The position numbers and the translations under genes are program-made. A DNA stretch of 64,000 nt from Rhizobium redzepovicii (GTDB taxonomy: Bacteria; Pseudomonadota; Alphaproteobacteria; Rhizobiales; Rhizobiaceae), in assembly GCF_019793435.1 (NCBI RefSeq), contig NZ_JAILYH010000022.1:40255-104254 (forward strand), given 5' to 3'. Every line of letters starts with the position of its first letter. Within the stretch, counting starts at the first letter, position 1. Of this stretch, positions 53,431 to 62,490 are shown piece by piece. Under the pieces are notes generated by a model. The model searched no databases and had not been told where the DNA came from. It worked only from the letters and a program-made list of their open reading frames with translations.

Positions 53431-53784
53431 TCAGATGACCTGCTCAGAGCCAGGCTGCCAATACTCCAGCTTCGTGCCACTCTCCACAACGATCCTTAAA
53501 TCTCTTATCAATCCGGCCGCCTCAACCAGAGCGCCGGTCCGAGCGGCTGGATCGACCTGGTCAATATTCATGGCAACGTCGTAAAGCTTAACGACGGCAT
53601 CCTCTGCTGTCCCGCTACCTGGTATGCCGACTGTCTCTCGGAGGTCTCGGGCCGTTACAATCGAACGAAACAGGAGTGATTTGACCTCGTGGTCGCTCAA
53701 TTTGTCGATTTGGTTGGCCGCACGGATTAATTCCGCAACGAATGCAGCCTCAACGTTTTCGCTCAAACGAGAATGTCCATCCAC
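53431..53784 (-). CDS. Hypothetical protein, small and helical
   Basis: 117 residues from a GTG start, predicted mostly helical (AAFVAELIRAANQIDKLSDHEVKSLLFRSIVTARDLRETVG, TGALVEAAGLIRDLRIVVE). No known domain recognised. It lies between the nuclease-like module (convergent) and the XRE regulator (same strand). Codon use is consistent with a real gene, but the start is uncertain. Confidence 0.45.
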   Translation of the reverse strand: MDGHSRLSENVEAAFVAELIRAANQIDKLSDHEVKSLLFRSIVTARDLRETVGIPGSGTAEDAVVKLYDVAMNIDQVDPAARTGALVEAAGLIRDLRIVVESGTKLEYWQPGSEQVI

Positions 53785-53797
53785 CGTGCATGTCCAG

Positions 53798-54010
53798 TCA
53801 ATTTCTTTCCGAGGCGGTTAGTCGCCGAAAACGACTGCTCCTCGTAATCCTTACATAAGCTGGTGCTCTTCGGTTTCCACCGGTGGCTTTCAACGAAGTG
53901 CGGACGCGGCCGCCAAAATCCGCTGGGAGCTTCACTTCAAGAATTTTGTGTAGCCGCTGCTCATACCGCAACCTTCGCCGTTGAGCGCTGTCCAAAAGTT
54001 TACCGGTCAT
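53798..54010 (-). CDS. Possible small basic protein
   Basis: About 70 residues (MTGKLLDSAQRRRLRYEQRLHKILEVKLPADFGGRVRTSLKATGG and so on), rich in Arg, without a recognised domain or clear ribosome-binding site. It ends 13 bp before the preceding gene's GTG and follows the XRE gene on the same strand, so it could be a real small gene of that unit or a chance frame. Confidence 0.28.
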   Translation of the reverse strand: MTGKLLDSAQRRRLRYEQRLHKILEVKLPADFGGRVRTSLKATGGNRRAPAYVRITRSSRFRRLTASERN

Positions 54011-54047
54011 ATGGCGCAACTGGGTGCGTCCACGCCTGAAGAACTTA

Positions 54048-54563
54048 CTAATCCTCCTTCACCGCAGGCCGACTAAACGGCTCCGTTACCGTCCATCGAA
54101 CTCCCGCACCCCAGTTTTCGCTCTCAGCAGTGAGTTCGATATTCAGACGGGCAAAGGCCTGCTCCAGCTTCTTTAAGGTCTCCAGATTCAATGCGCCGAT
54201 TTGCCCCGTTTCCAACCGGGTGACGAAGTTCCGGTTTACGCCAGACATCTCTTGGAGATCACGCATCGACAGGTTAGCCATCGCCCGCGCCGCTCGGAAC
54301 TGCGCTCCCCGAAATCGATCCTTTTGGCCCGGCTTGAGCCACCGCACCCCTGCCCCCTGTGTTCCTGTCCCTGGCAGAAATTCGATACCGTTTTTTTCAA
54401 ACGCCTTTTGCATGTCTTCGGCATCTGAAGAGAACAGCTTGTACTTAGCGGCTTCCCATCGACTGACTTCGCGGCGATCCAGTCCCACCCACGCCGCGAC
54501 ATCCTCTTGATCTTTACCAAGAAGCGCTCGTGCTGCCCGGAATTGGCTCGCCAAAATCCTCAT
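54048..54563 (-). CDS. XRE-family regulator with two tandem HTH units
   Basis: 171 residues made of two related halves. Each begins QFRAARA, has an XRE helix-turn-helix (DVAAWVGLDRREVSRWEAAK at 21-40; MRDLQEMSGVNRNFVTRLETGQ at 100-121), then an amphipathic helix, and closes with GAGVRW (70-75 and 152-157). It looks like an internal duplication. It is divergent from the DUF6634-protease pair across 155 bp and is the likely repressor of that pair, and perhaps of its own leftward genes. Confidence 0.88.
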   Translation of the reverse strand: MRILASQFRAARALLGKDQEDVAAWVGLDRREVSRWEAAKYKLFSSDAEDMQKAFEKNGIEFLPGTGTQGAGVRWLKPGQKDRFRGAQFRAARAMANLSMRDLQEMSGVNRNFVTRLETGQIGALNLETLKKLEQAFARLNIELTAESENWGAGVRWTVTEPFSRPAVKED

Positions 54564-54718
54564 TTGGCGGAAGAGCAGCCCTCATTTGCAAAATGTCAAC
54601 ATATTGAGCGTTTGTCCCACCAAAGGAGATTTCAACTCTTTTTCTTTGCGTATGTCTCACGAATCGGTCTATTTCCTTGCTCGCCAGTAAACGGAACTCG
54701 AATCAAAAGGTCCTCTCG

Positions 54719-55018
54719 ATGAACGACAAATGGCTTGGAACCCCGCCCTTCGTGATCCTCCCGCGACTGAGGTCGCTTCTGGCTGATCTCGAACAACTTG
54801 CCCTGCCCGGCAGCCACCCGGTACCGAACGAGCTTGTCACCATCCGGAATTGCTTTGTCGCGAGCCGCGCGGTGCCCTGCTTGATGGGCGAGATGAGCGG
54901 ACATCCGTCTATCAAGGACGGTCCCGGTATCACCTCCGAACTGTTTTATCTCGACGGGAAGCGGAAGCTCGCGCGGACGTTGAGCCGTTGGTATCGGTTC
55001 GACGAAGGCCTCATCTGA
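54719..55018 (+). CDS. DUF6634 family protein
   Basis: 99 residues from MNDKWLGTPPFVILPRLRSLLADLEQLALPGSHPVPNELV. The segment GHPSIKDGPGITSELFYLDGKRKLARTLSRWYRFD is characteristic of DUF6634, a small rhizobial family. The frame opens at 54677, but the ATG at 54719 has an AAAGG ahead. It is followed after 18 bp by the AAA/M41 protease gene on the same strand, and this pairing recurs in rhizobia as far as I recall. Function unknown; an adaptor or substrate for the protease is one guess. Confidence 0.75.
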   Translation: MNDKWLGTPPFVILPRLRSLLADLEQLALPGSHPVPNELVTIRNCFVASRAVPCLMGEMSGHPSIKDGPGITSELFYLDGKRKLARTLSRWYRFDEGLI

Positions 55019-55036
55019 TCCGGGCGGAGAATATCG

Positions 55037-56995
55037 ATGGATACGGCCTTTAGGGACAACCTCGAAGAATACATCACCAAACTCCAGCGGATCGCGATCC
55101 AGCTGAACGGATTGCGAGGCGCTCATCCGCTGAGAATCGGGCGCGAAGGTGCAGCAATCGCAATGCGGTCTGCCCGCCTCTTTTTGTCTTATTGTGCGCT
55201 CGTGAGCCTGGTTCGGCGGAACATTGAGCTGATCTCGGAGCCATTTTGCGTAGCGCTGATTATCGTACCGGCTGAATGGCAACTGACTGACGTCAATGAG
55301 GCGGCGAAAATCCTCTTCAAAGATGAGAAAATTCGCTTCTATTTGCATCCTGCAGCCAAAAGCAGGCGCGGCTGGGATATCGACGCTACTGAACAACTGG
55401 TATTTGGCAAGGTGATCATCTTTGCGACCGAGGGATCGCCGGTTCACGAAGATTTCGAACTTGCTGCAACGATGCGCGACCGTCTCCGAACATGCAATGT
55501 CCGCCACCTCCGAGCGCTAGCCAAGCTTAGAGGCTGCGGCGACATCTCCGACGATCAGGCTGCACTGATTGCCGAGCAACCATCCGAGAGAATGGAGGCC
55601 ATTTTCCGGATCGGCCAACCGGCTCGTAGGGCAGCGCTTAGGCTGACCGAGCTTGGCCCAAAACGGCCGGTCTCCGAGAAAGCTAAGCACCTGGACCTCT
55701 CTAAGGGCTTCGGTGCGGCTGGTGATTGGGCGCAGGAGCTGAAAAAGGACCTGCAAGATTGGCGAGATGGAAAGCTACCGTGGTCTGACGTTGACAAGGG
55801 ATGCCTCCTCTATGGCCCACCTGGGACTGGGAAGACCAAGTTTGCGGCGGCTCTTGCAGCTGAATGCGGCATGCATCTGGAAGCCACAAGCATTTCGAGG
55901 TGGCAAAGCAGCAAAGATGGCCACCTCGGCGATATGCTGAAGGCCATGTATAAGGCGTTTGCAGCCGCCAGGGAAAATGCGCCATGCCTGCTATTTCTCG
56001 ATGAATTTGACTCGATTGGTGACCGTTCGAAGTTCGTTTCCAGTTACGCGGACTACAGCATCCAGGTCGTTAACGGACTTCTGGAATGCATCGACGGCAT
56101 CGAAGGACGAGAGGGCGTCGTTGTTGTTGGCGCTTGCAACAATCCCGAACGGATCGACCCAGCTCTTGTCAGGAGTGGGCGGTTGGAGAAACACATCCAC
56201 TTCCCACTGCCGGATGCACAGGGTCGCGCCCAAATCCTCGCGTTTCATCTTCCTTCGCTCGCGGAGCATCCTTCACTGAAGGAAATCGCCGCCAAATTGC
56301 CTGGCAAAAGCGGGGCTGATCTGGAACGCCTGACGCGGGATGCCCGACGCGTTGCGCGGCGGGAGCACCGGGGCGTAACAATTGATGACCTCCGAGAAAA
56401 GATCGAGCCACTCCCTGTTTTAAATGAAGGCTACCAACTGCACATCGCAATACACGAAGCCGGTCATGCCCTTATCGCTCACGCTTTGCGGGTTGGGAGA
56501 GTCGAGCGAGTTGAGGTGTTTGATAACGCCCAGAACTTCGCGACAGACATCGATGCGCACGGGATCACTGTTATCCAGCACCAAAGGCTACCCTTCAGAA
56601 CCAAGGGGGAAATGATGAATCTGGTCGCCATGCACTTGGCTGGCGCGGCTGCCGAAGAGGTCTTTTACAAAGACCGGTCGACTATGGCCACAGGTTCGAG
56701 CCGAAGTGATTTCGCGATGGCAACGGAACTCGCTGTCGAAATGGTCACGAAATACGGCTTTGGAACGTCGCCCTACTATCTCCCCAGCTCCGTAAACACG
56801 AACAGCCCATCGGAGCTGTGGCGAGATCGCCCACTGAGAGCGGAGGTCGATGGCATTCTTCGAACCGAGTACGCGCGGGCAAAAGACATGCTCAACGGCC
56901 TGCAGCAAACGCTTGTGAAATTCGCTGTCCAGCTGGCCAAACACAAACGACTGCAGGGAGATCAGCTGGAAAAGCTCTGGCCAGGGCCGTCCTAA
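55037..56995 (+). CDS. AAA+ ATPase with M41-type zinc metalloprotease domain, FtsH-like but without a membrane anchor
   Basis: 652 residues. A ~230-residue N-terminal region of unknown type lacks transmembrane spans. Then comes a AAA module: Walker A YGPPGTGKT (about 258-266), Walker B LLFLDEFDS (about 317-325), GVVVVGACNNPERIDPALVRSGRLEKHIHFPLPD with the second-region arginine. The M41 peptidase has HEAGH (about 472-476) and a downstream Asp in SSRSDFAMATELAVEMVTKYGF, like FtsH. True FtsH has two N-terminal spans, so this is a soluble relative. It is divergent from the tandem XRE regulator and next to DUF6634. Confidence 0.9.
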   Translation: MDTAFRDNLEEYITKLQRIAIQLNGLRGAHPLRIGREGAAIAMRSARLFLSYCALVSLVRRNIELISEPFCVALIIVPAEWQLTDVNEAAKILFKDEKIRFYLHPAAKSRRGWDIDATEQLVFGKVIIFATEGSPVHEDFELAATMRDRLRTCNVRHLRALAKLRGCGDISDDQAALIAEQPSERMEAIFRIGQPARRAALRLTELGPKRPVSEKAKHLDLSKGFGAAGDWAQELKKDLQDWRDGKLPWSDVDKGCLLYGPPGTGKTKFAAALAAECGMHLEATSISRWQSSKDGHLGDMLKAMYKAFAAARENAPCLLFLDEFDSIGDRSKFVSSYADYSIQVVNGLLECIDGIEGREGVVVVGACNNPERIDPALVRSGRLEKHIHFPLPDAQGRAQILAFHLPSLAEHPSLKEIAAKLPGKSGADLERLTRDARRVARREHRGVTIDDLREKIEPLPVLNEGYQLHIAIHEAGHALIAHALRVGRVERVEVFDNAQNFATDIDAHGITVIQHQRLPFRTKGEMMNLVAMHLAGAAAEEVFYKDRSTMATGSSRSDFAMATELAVEMVTKYGFGTSPYYLPSSVNTNSPSELWRDRPLRAEVDGILRTEYARAKDMLNGLQQTLVKFAVQLAKHKRLQGDQLEKLWPGPS

Positions 56996-57238
56996 TTGGG
57001 CGAACCGCAGGCAAGGAAATGTTGAGCGGCCTTTTTGCTGTGTTTCCTTGGCCCGTGAAAAGCTTGCTCTCGCGGTGGTGCGGGCCGTGGCATTCGACAT
57101 GAGTGAACCGGTGCCTGGCGATGCGTCCATGAAATCTGGCTGACTCAGCCAGCTCCCAGACATCCTGAACCAGAACGACAGCGGCGGCATTCCGGCGCGT
57201 CATCCCCATCCCTTTGCCTTCACGAAAGGAACAGCTGA

Positions 57239-58051
57239 GTGCGAGCTTGGATCATCAGTGACCTTCACTACTCCCCGATGGACGCTCTCGGGGGCGTTCC
57301 CTTTCGCATTCCGGATGCGGACATCTGCATCTGCGCGGGCGACATTTCGGAGAATGTCTCAAGGAGCATCGCTTACCTGCGACGCGACATCGGGCGGCAC
57401 ATGCCCGTCATCTTGGTCTTGGGAAATCATGACTACTACAGCGGCAGCATCGATTTTGCCCTGGAAAGAGCACGTCGCGAAATCGAAGGCACCCGTATCC
57501 ATCTCCTCGAAAATCAAAGCATCGAGATGGCCGGATGCCGCTTTGTCGGCGCAACCTTGTGGACCGACTTTGCGGTGTCTATCGGTGGGGACGAGCATAT
57601 TCCGGCGGAGGAGCGGCGGACCAAAGCGTTCGGTCTAGTGCCGTACCGAATGGCGGACTTCTCATGTATTTTCCGATCCGACCCACGACACCCCGGTGAA
57701 AACGGGCTGATCACAGTTCAGGAAATCCTTAAGCGCCACATCGAGAGCCGGTCGTATATTGATCAGGAACTCGAAAAGCCGTTCGGCGGCCGCACCTTCG
57801 TCGTGACGCATCATGCACCGCTCATTCAGAGCTTCGACCCTCGCTTCTATGGCGAGATAACCAATGCGGCGTTCGGAAGTGATCTGTCCGACTTGGTCGC
57901 GCGGCGGCGGCCGTCGGTTTGGATTCATGGTCATATCCATAAATTCCGTGACTATATGGCTGACAAAACTAGGGTGATCTGCAATCCTCGTGGTTACGGA
58001 GGCGAGCGAGACATGAATGGATTTCGGTCTGGGTTCGTTATCGATCTGTAG
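57239..58051 (+). CDS. Calcineurin-like metallophosphoesterase
   Basis: 270 residues from a GTG at 57239 preceded by GAAAGGA. The metal-binding motifs are complete: DLHYS (D-x-H), CAGDIS, VLGNHDYY, VVTHHAP and WIHGHIHKF. The class hydrolyses phosphomonoesters, phosphodiesters or cyclic nucleotides. It follows the protease gene after 243 bp in the same direction, and a poorly supported frame on the opposite strand lies between. A nucleotide- or second-messenger-cleaving role in defence is possible but not shown. Confidence 0.88.
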   Translation: MRAWIISDLHYSPMDALGGVPFRIPDADICICAGDISENVSRSIAYLRRDIGRHMPVILVLGNHDYYSGSIDFALERARREIEGTRIHLLENQSIEMAGCRFVGATLWTDFAVSIGGDEHIPAEERRTKAFGLVPYRMADFSCIFRSDPRHPGENGLITVQEILKRHIESRSYIDQELEKPFGGRTFVVTHHAPLIQSFDPRFYGEITNAAFGSDLSDLVARRRPSVWIHGHIHKFRDYMADKTRVICNPRGYGGERDMNGFRSGFVIDL

Positions 58052-58369
58052 AAGACGTCAAGACGGAAGCTCAGGTCCTGGAAGGCATCATCAGCTGGGT
58101 CGAATGGCCACCTGCCCTCTGCGATCCGCGTTCCTAAGATCGATGAGTAGAAGCGCCATCTGCTGAAAGTCTTCGTCGTTCAAACCAGAATAGTCCTCGC
58201 CCAGGCTCGCGAAGTGTGACCGCAGTGGCCTGCCACTGCGAATTTCCTCCAGAACTGATTAGAGTCCGTGACGTGCTACTGAATTTTCATCCGGCGGCGA
58301 ATAGAGCCTCGGCGGTAAAAAAATGTGGTTGGAGCGAAGTCATGCGTTCAATCTGACCCTTGACTACGT
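58052..58369. other. Gap between phosphoesterase and Gabija-like helicase, with a possible gene remnant
   Basis: No complete gene is clear. On the minus strand 58091-58258 is an open 55-codon stretch (LEEIRSGRPLRSHFASLGEDYSGLNDEDFQQMALLLIDLRNADRRGQ), with a TGA at 58091 and no ATG until mid-frame, so it reads like the 3' remnant of a lost gene. The rest looks non-coding. Confidence 0.4.
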
Positions 58370-60268
58370 CTACACCGCGACGACGTTTTCCTTCCCAAAC
58401 CAAATTTCGGCCTTGCTCAATACGGCGGGAGTGGGGTTCCGGTAGTAAACTGCCAGCTCTTCCTTCGCTCTGGTGCAGCAAACATAGAACAATTTGCTCG
58501 TCCGCTCTCTGACGGTATCCGTGCCGCCGCCTTCAAAAAGATATTTGAAATTGTAGTTGTTCCACCCGCCAGCATCGAGAACGACCAGCACACGTTTGAA
58601 CTCCCGTCCCTTGATTTTATGCTGCGTTGAAAAAGTCGTTCGCCCTTCCAAGTAGTCGTAGAGCTTTTGGAACGTTCCGTAACTGACGTTGGTCAGCCGG
58701 TCGAAAAGATAAGGTTTCCGAACTTGGAAATCATTGAACTTGTCGTCTTTCAGGCAGAAGCCCTTCTCGTGGGCGTAGTCGATAACATCCATTATCGATT
58801 TATCGCTCATAGCTGCAATCGCCTCGACGTTGTCCCTGATACGCACCTTATCCTGAGCATTTGTCAGCCTGAACTCAGTTTTGCGCAGGAATTCGTTGTA
58901 TTTCCTCTGCTCGTAAAGATGGACGACACTCTGGATTTTGAAGACATGCTTCACGAAATCACATCGTTTTGAACCTTTACGCGCGATCTCATCTTCCGTT
59001 TGCTTCTTGTCATCCACCAATTGGTCTTTATCGACATACAGACTGCGTAAGAGGTGAAAATCCGTTTGATTTGCGCGATCCAGCAAATCCGGGTGGGCGT
59101 TGATAAATGTTTGCATTCCGGCCGTGGGCTTTACGGCGTTGAGGTCACTTCCGCTCTTGCCCTGCTGCAGTGACGCGACCACTTCGCCGAACGTTTTCCC
59201 GTCATAATCCTTCAGATCACCATTCTTTTTGATGTAATCGACGATCCTTTTTTTGAAAGCGAGCACGCCGTCTTTGTCGTAGATTTCCATCAATTCGCCA
59301 AAACCTGCCTGGGGAGCGATCAGGTTATGAGTAAGATTGAGTTCCTTCGTCTCCAAAACATCCGAAAAATCCCAGCCGAGATCGTCGCGAACCTCAGGTA
59401 GCTTGTCGTCATCACCCGTGGAGTGGTAAAAGCGCACAATGCCATCCCGCACCTTCCCGCCGCTCATATTAGGCGCGTTGAGGTCTTGAGAGGCAACCTG
59501 AACGATCCCGTCAGTTCGCAAGGCATTCGCTAACTCAAACACACGGCGCGGATTACGGCGGTTTTGTTGTTTTTTGACCTCGCTGACGGAGCCACTCTGA
59601 ACGTAGGGCTGGATTGAGCCGACTCCTTCTTCGTAGATTGACTGCATGGCGTCGCCGAAGAAGCCGCAAACACCAACCCGCGTGCTCTGGGATAGGCATT
59701 CGAGTAGAATTTTCACGACCTCTGGAAAGGTGTCCTGGTACTCGTCGACCAGAATGTATCTGAAGCGATCCCGAAGAATATCTCGTATTTTCGGGTACTG
59801 CTCAAACATTCCGTGAGCGAGAAGGATGACCTCGTCATGCGAGACAATACCCTCGCTCACCCTCTTGAATTCTTTGTATTGGATGGCTTTCCCTGCAAAC
59901 ATGTCGTCGGAGACAACAACTGTTCCGGGGTCCAACGTTGGATCAGCACCACTCAGGAAGCCTCGAAGAACCTTTGCAAGCTCCTTCTGAAACGGGCTGA
60001 TGGCCTCCCAAAGGAAATCGTGGATGGTGCGAACGACTAGCCTGTCGTTACTGATACGACTTTCGACTTCCCGAACCGCAGCGTTCGTGAACGTGATACA
60101 TGCGACGAATGCGCTCGGGTCTTTCCGGAGCAGCTCGCCGATGACCTGCACTAGGGAATAGGTTTTTCCGCTTCCGGCACCGCCGCTCAGCAGAAAATTC
60201 CTTCCCGCATGAATGTGGCCTAGAACCTCCTCAACTTCAGCTTCAAGTTTCAGCCCGCCTTGATCCAT
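58370..60268 (-). CDS. gajB: UvrD/Rep-like SF1 helicase, GajB-type partner
   Basis: 632 residues. SF1A motifs are complete: I FLLSGGAGSGKTYSL, Ia ITFTNAAVREVESR, II RYILVDEYQDTFPEV, III GVCGFFGDAMQSIY, V STQHKIKGREFKRVLVVLD and VI LFYVCCTRAKEELAVYY. It is longer than the B. cereus GajB (about 494 residues), with extra helical sequence in the middle. Its start lies within the 3' end of the OLD-type gene (19-bp overlap), so the two are coupled. This pairing is that of Gabija / class 2 OLD systems. AT-rich codon use marks it as acquired. Confidence 0.9.
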   Translation of the reverse strand: MDQGGLKLEAEVEEVLGHIHAGRNFLLSGGAGSGKTYSLVQVIGELLRKDPSAFVACITFTNAAVREVESRISNDRLVVRTIHDFLWEAISPFQKELAKVLRGFLSGADPTLDPGTVVVSDDMFAGKAIQYKEFKRVSEGIVSHDEVILLAHGMFEQYPKIRDILRDRFRYILVDEYQDTFPEVVKILLECLSQSTRVGVCGFFGDAMQSIYEEGVGSIQPYVQSGSVSEVKKQQNRRNPRRVFELANALRTDGIVQVASQDLNAPNMSGGKVRDGIVRFYHSTGDDDKLPEVRDDLGWDFSDVLETKELNLTHNLIAPQAGFGELMEIYDKDGVLAFKKRIVDYIKKNGDLKDYDGKTFGEVVASLQQGKSGSDLNAVKPTAGMQTFINAHPDLLDRANQTDFHLLRSLYVDKDQLVDDKKQTEDEIARKGSKRCDFVKHVFKIQSVVHLYEQRKYNEFLRKTEFRLTNAQDKVRIRDNVEAIAAMSDKSIMDVIDYAHEKGFCLKDDKFNDFQVRKPYLFDRLTNVSYGTFQKLYDYLEGRTTFSTQHKIKGREFKRVLVVLDAGGWNNYNFKYLFEGGGTDTVRERTSKLFYVCCTRAKEELAVYYRNPTPAVLSKAEIWFGKENVVAV

Positions 60269-62490
60269 CGCAGGCCCTCCTCGATATATCCTGGAGTGTT
60301 CCAGTTGCTAAATTCAGACGAAAATTCCTTGTTGATCCCTTTCGGAGAAGCAACGGCCGAGTTGGTGGTGGCACTGTTCAATAGGATTTCGATTGCAAAG
60401 GAAGGCTTCCTTGAAATGCCTTTTTCCGCCATTTTGAATGATGAGCCACCTTCAAGATATTCCTTGAGATACATCTGAACCAGACTAGGGAAACCTGCCT
60501 TCTCCACGCCAGCCTCGTCTGTCGTGGCGTCCTTTACGAACGCGCGGTTCACATGAAAGAATGCATCCTCAAAACTTCTGGCATGGTAGCCATTGCCATC
60601 GCTGTCGGTCTCGGAAATCTGGTAGGCACAAAGGAGTTGGCCGCCAGGTTTTGGACCCCATTTTCCGGTTGCGACGTCCTTCCAGACCGCCTTTTGCTCA
60701 ACCTTCAAGCCCAGAAAATACGCGACCTCCGGCCCGACGTTGTGAAAAAACTGGAGCGCGTGATTGGTTGTGTGGGTTGCTTTATCAACCTCACGCGCAC
60801 GAAGCACACTTTTGGGCTTGCCGTCTTTGGTCAGGGCTGGACTACCGTCCTCTTCGAGAACCGCCTCTTCCAGCGCTGAATCGATATCCGTGATTATGAG
60901 GGTCTTGACCCCGATAAAATGAAGGAAAATTTCGTAAATCTGCGAATGTGCGCCAACCTCGATCATTGATATGTTTTGGGATAGCAACGCGACTGGCGGA
61001 TATTCCCCGCTCTGCCAGGCGTTAACGGCATCGTTTTGGTCAACCTTGCGCATCATCGCCGGTAGCAAAATTCGCTCAGTGTCACCCTCAACGAGGATAG
61101 CTTTGTCGGCAAAAAACAGCTGCGATCTGTTGAGCGTTAGGTACTGCTTCAGAAATGCGTAATGTCCGCTCTTCCCTGCAGCCTTGTACAACCCACCCAG
61201 CTCTTTAAGGCTTCGCGACTGGGTTTCACCCTCGATGCGCCGGAAATACTTGATGTCATCGAAATCAGATTCCGCAACGATGTGGGCGGAGTGGGTCGAC
61301 AAGATCGTCTGCAACGGTCTGGTGACTCCATCGGCATTTTTGACCGTATTGCCAACCAGTCGTTTGATGTTGGAGATAAAGATCGCCTGCATCTGCGGAT
61401 GGGTGTGTGCCTCCGGCTCCTCGATGAAAAGGAGATTTATGTCCGAGGGACGTGGCGACCTGCCGCGCTTGAACTCGTTGAGAAGAATCTTGATCTCGAA
61501 GATGATCGAGATCAGATTTAGATAGCCAAGGCCATTGTGATTTTCTGGCAGCGTGGTGTCCGCGCCCTGCCGATACATGACAGTCGTGTTCTCGCCAAGA
61601 AGATCACGATGCTGCAGGGTCGATTTGATTTTGATCTCGGTATCACCCTCCTTGATGCCACCAAAACTGCGCACATCGGAGATAACCGACCTGAAAAGGT
61701 CATCGTAGATCACATCGAGTTGGCTATCGGTGTCGCTGAGAGCTTCCTTGAAGGTCTCAAAGACCTCCTCGTCCTCGGCATCTGAGGCCATCGCACTATA
61801 AATCTTTGCCGACATCGCTGACAGACCGCGATCAGAATCTTTGTTCGAGACGGACCGGCGAGCATTTATCCGCTTGAACGAGACAATATCCTCTACCCGT
61901 ATAGCTTCCTTTAATAGGTCGACATATTCGGCCTCGATGACAGCGGCCGTAACATGGTCAAAACGGACGCTGCGCTTGGCAATCTTGAAATATTTCCCGT
62001 GGAATTCTTGAAGAAACTTGCGGGCGTGTTTGGGCTTCTTTTTCTCGCTCAGCTTCTTCTCGTTGAACGAATGATAATCTCTCATCATCGACGCGAGATT
62101 TTCAGACGACAGCTGATACAGGAAGTCTAGAACGATGAACCTGTTTTCGGGATCGAGGTCCATTACGATTGCGTTCCCGACATTCGCGAGATCGTCGTGG
62201 TCGCCATACTCAACGAAAAGGCGCAACGAAATCCCGCAGAACGGAAATGGGTCAACCGGCGGAGCATTGTTATTGAGAAGGTCAATCAACTGCTGCTGAA
62301 AGTCCGTGTTGAAATCGTCGAACTCAAAGCGGGCAGTCGCACTTCCGTTCAGGAACCTCTCTAGGGCGAGGAGCAACGAAGTCTTCCCGGAGTTGTTTTT
62401 GCCGACCACAATCGAGAGGTAATCCTCCAAGTCGATCTGCAGGTGCTTGAGTGACCTGAAATTTTGTATCGAAATCTTGGCTATTTTCAC
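60250..62490 (-). CDS. gajA: OLD-family ATPase/TOPRIM nuclease, GajA-type
   Basis: 746 residues from a GTG at 62490 (MKIAKISIQNFRSLKHLQIDLEDY); a TTG at 62532 would add 14. The ABC-type ATPase has Walker A VVGKNNSGKTSLL, a late Walker B LLFIEEPEAHTHPQMQAIFI and TILSTHSAHIVAESDFD. The TOPRIM part shows AILVEGDTERILLPAMM and TLIITDIDSALEE (Glu and D-x-D). Class 2 OLD proteins next to a UvrD helicase are the Gabija architecture, where GajA is a nuclease activated on phage infection by nucleotide depletion. It is longer than the described B. cereus protein (about 578). Confidence 0.9.
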   Translation of the reverse strand: MKIAKISIQNFRSLKHLQIDLEDYLSIVVGKNNSGKTSLLLALERFLNGSATARFEFDDFNTDFQQQLIDLLNNNAPPVDPFPFCGISLRLFVEYGDHDDLANVGNAIVMDLDPENRFIVLDFLYQLSSENLASMMRDYHSFNEKKLSEKKKPKHARKFLQEFHGKYFKIAKRSVRFDHVTAAVIEAEYVDLLKEAIRVEDIVSFKRINARRSVSNKDSDRGLSAMSAKIYSAMASDAEDEEVFETFKEALSDTDSQLDVIYDDLFRSVISDVRSFGGIKEGDTEIKIKSTLQHRDLLGENTTVMYRQGADTTLPENHNGLGYLNLISIIFEIKILLNEFKRGRSPRPSDINLLFIEEPEAHTHPQMQAIFISNIKRLVGNTVKNADGVTRPLQTILSTHSAHIVAESDFDDIKYFRRIEGETQSRSLKELGGLYKAAGKSGHYAFLKQYLTLNRSQLFFADKAILVEGDTERILLPAMMRKVDQNDAVNAWQSGEYPPVALLSQNISMIEVGAHSQIYEIFLHFIGVKTLIITDIDSALEEAVLEEDGSPALTKDGKPKSVLRAREVDKATHTTNHALQFFHNVGPEVAYFLGLKVEQKAVWKDVATGKWGPKPGGQLLCAYQISETDSDGNGYHARSFEDAFFHVNRAFVKDATTDEAGVEKAGFPSLVQMYLKEYLEGGSSFKMAEKGISRKPSFAIEILLNSATTNSAVASPKGINKEFSSEFSNWNTPGYIEEGLRWIKAG

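Noticed and set aside
55037..56995. Ordinary FtsH
   Set aside because: No membrane spans at the N-terminus, an unrelated first 230 residues, and an island context; the housekeeping FtsH would be elsewhere.
56892..57209. A 105-codon minus-strand frame between the AAA protease and the phosphoesterase
   Set aside because: It overlaps the protease 3' end, has no recognised domain, and its second half reads as antisense of the protease. The start region looks plausible, so it remains open, but support is too weak to list as a gene.
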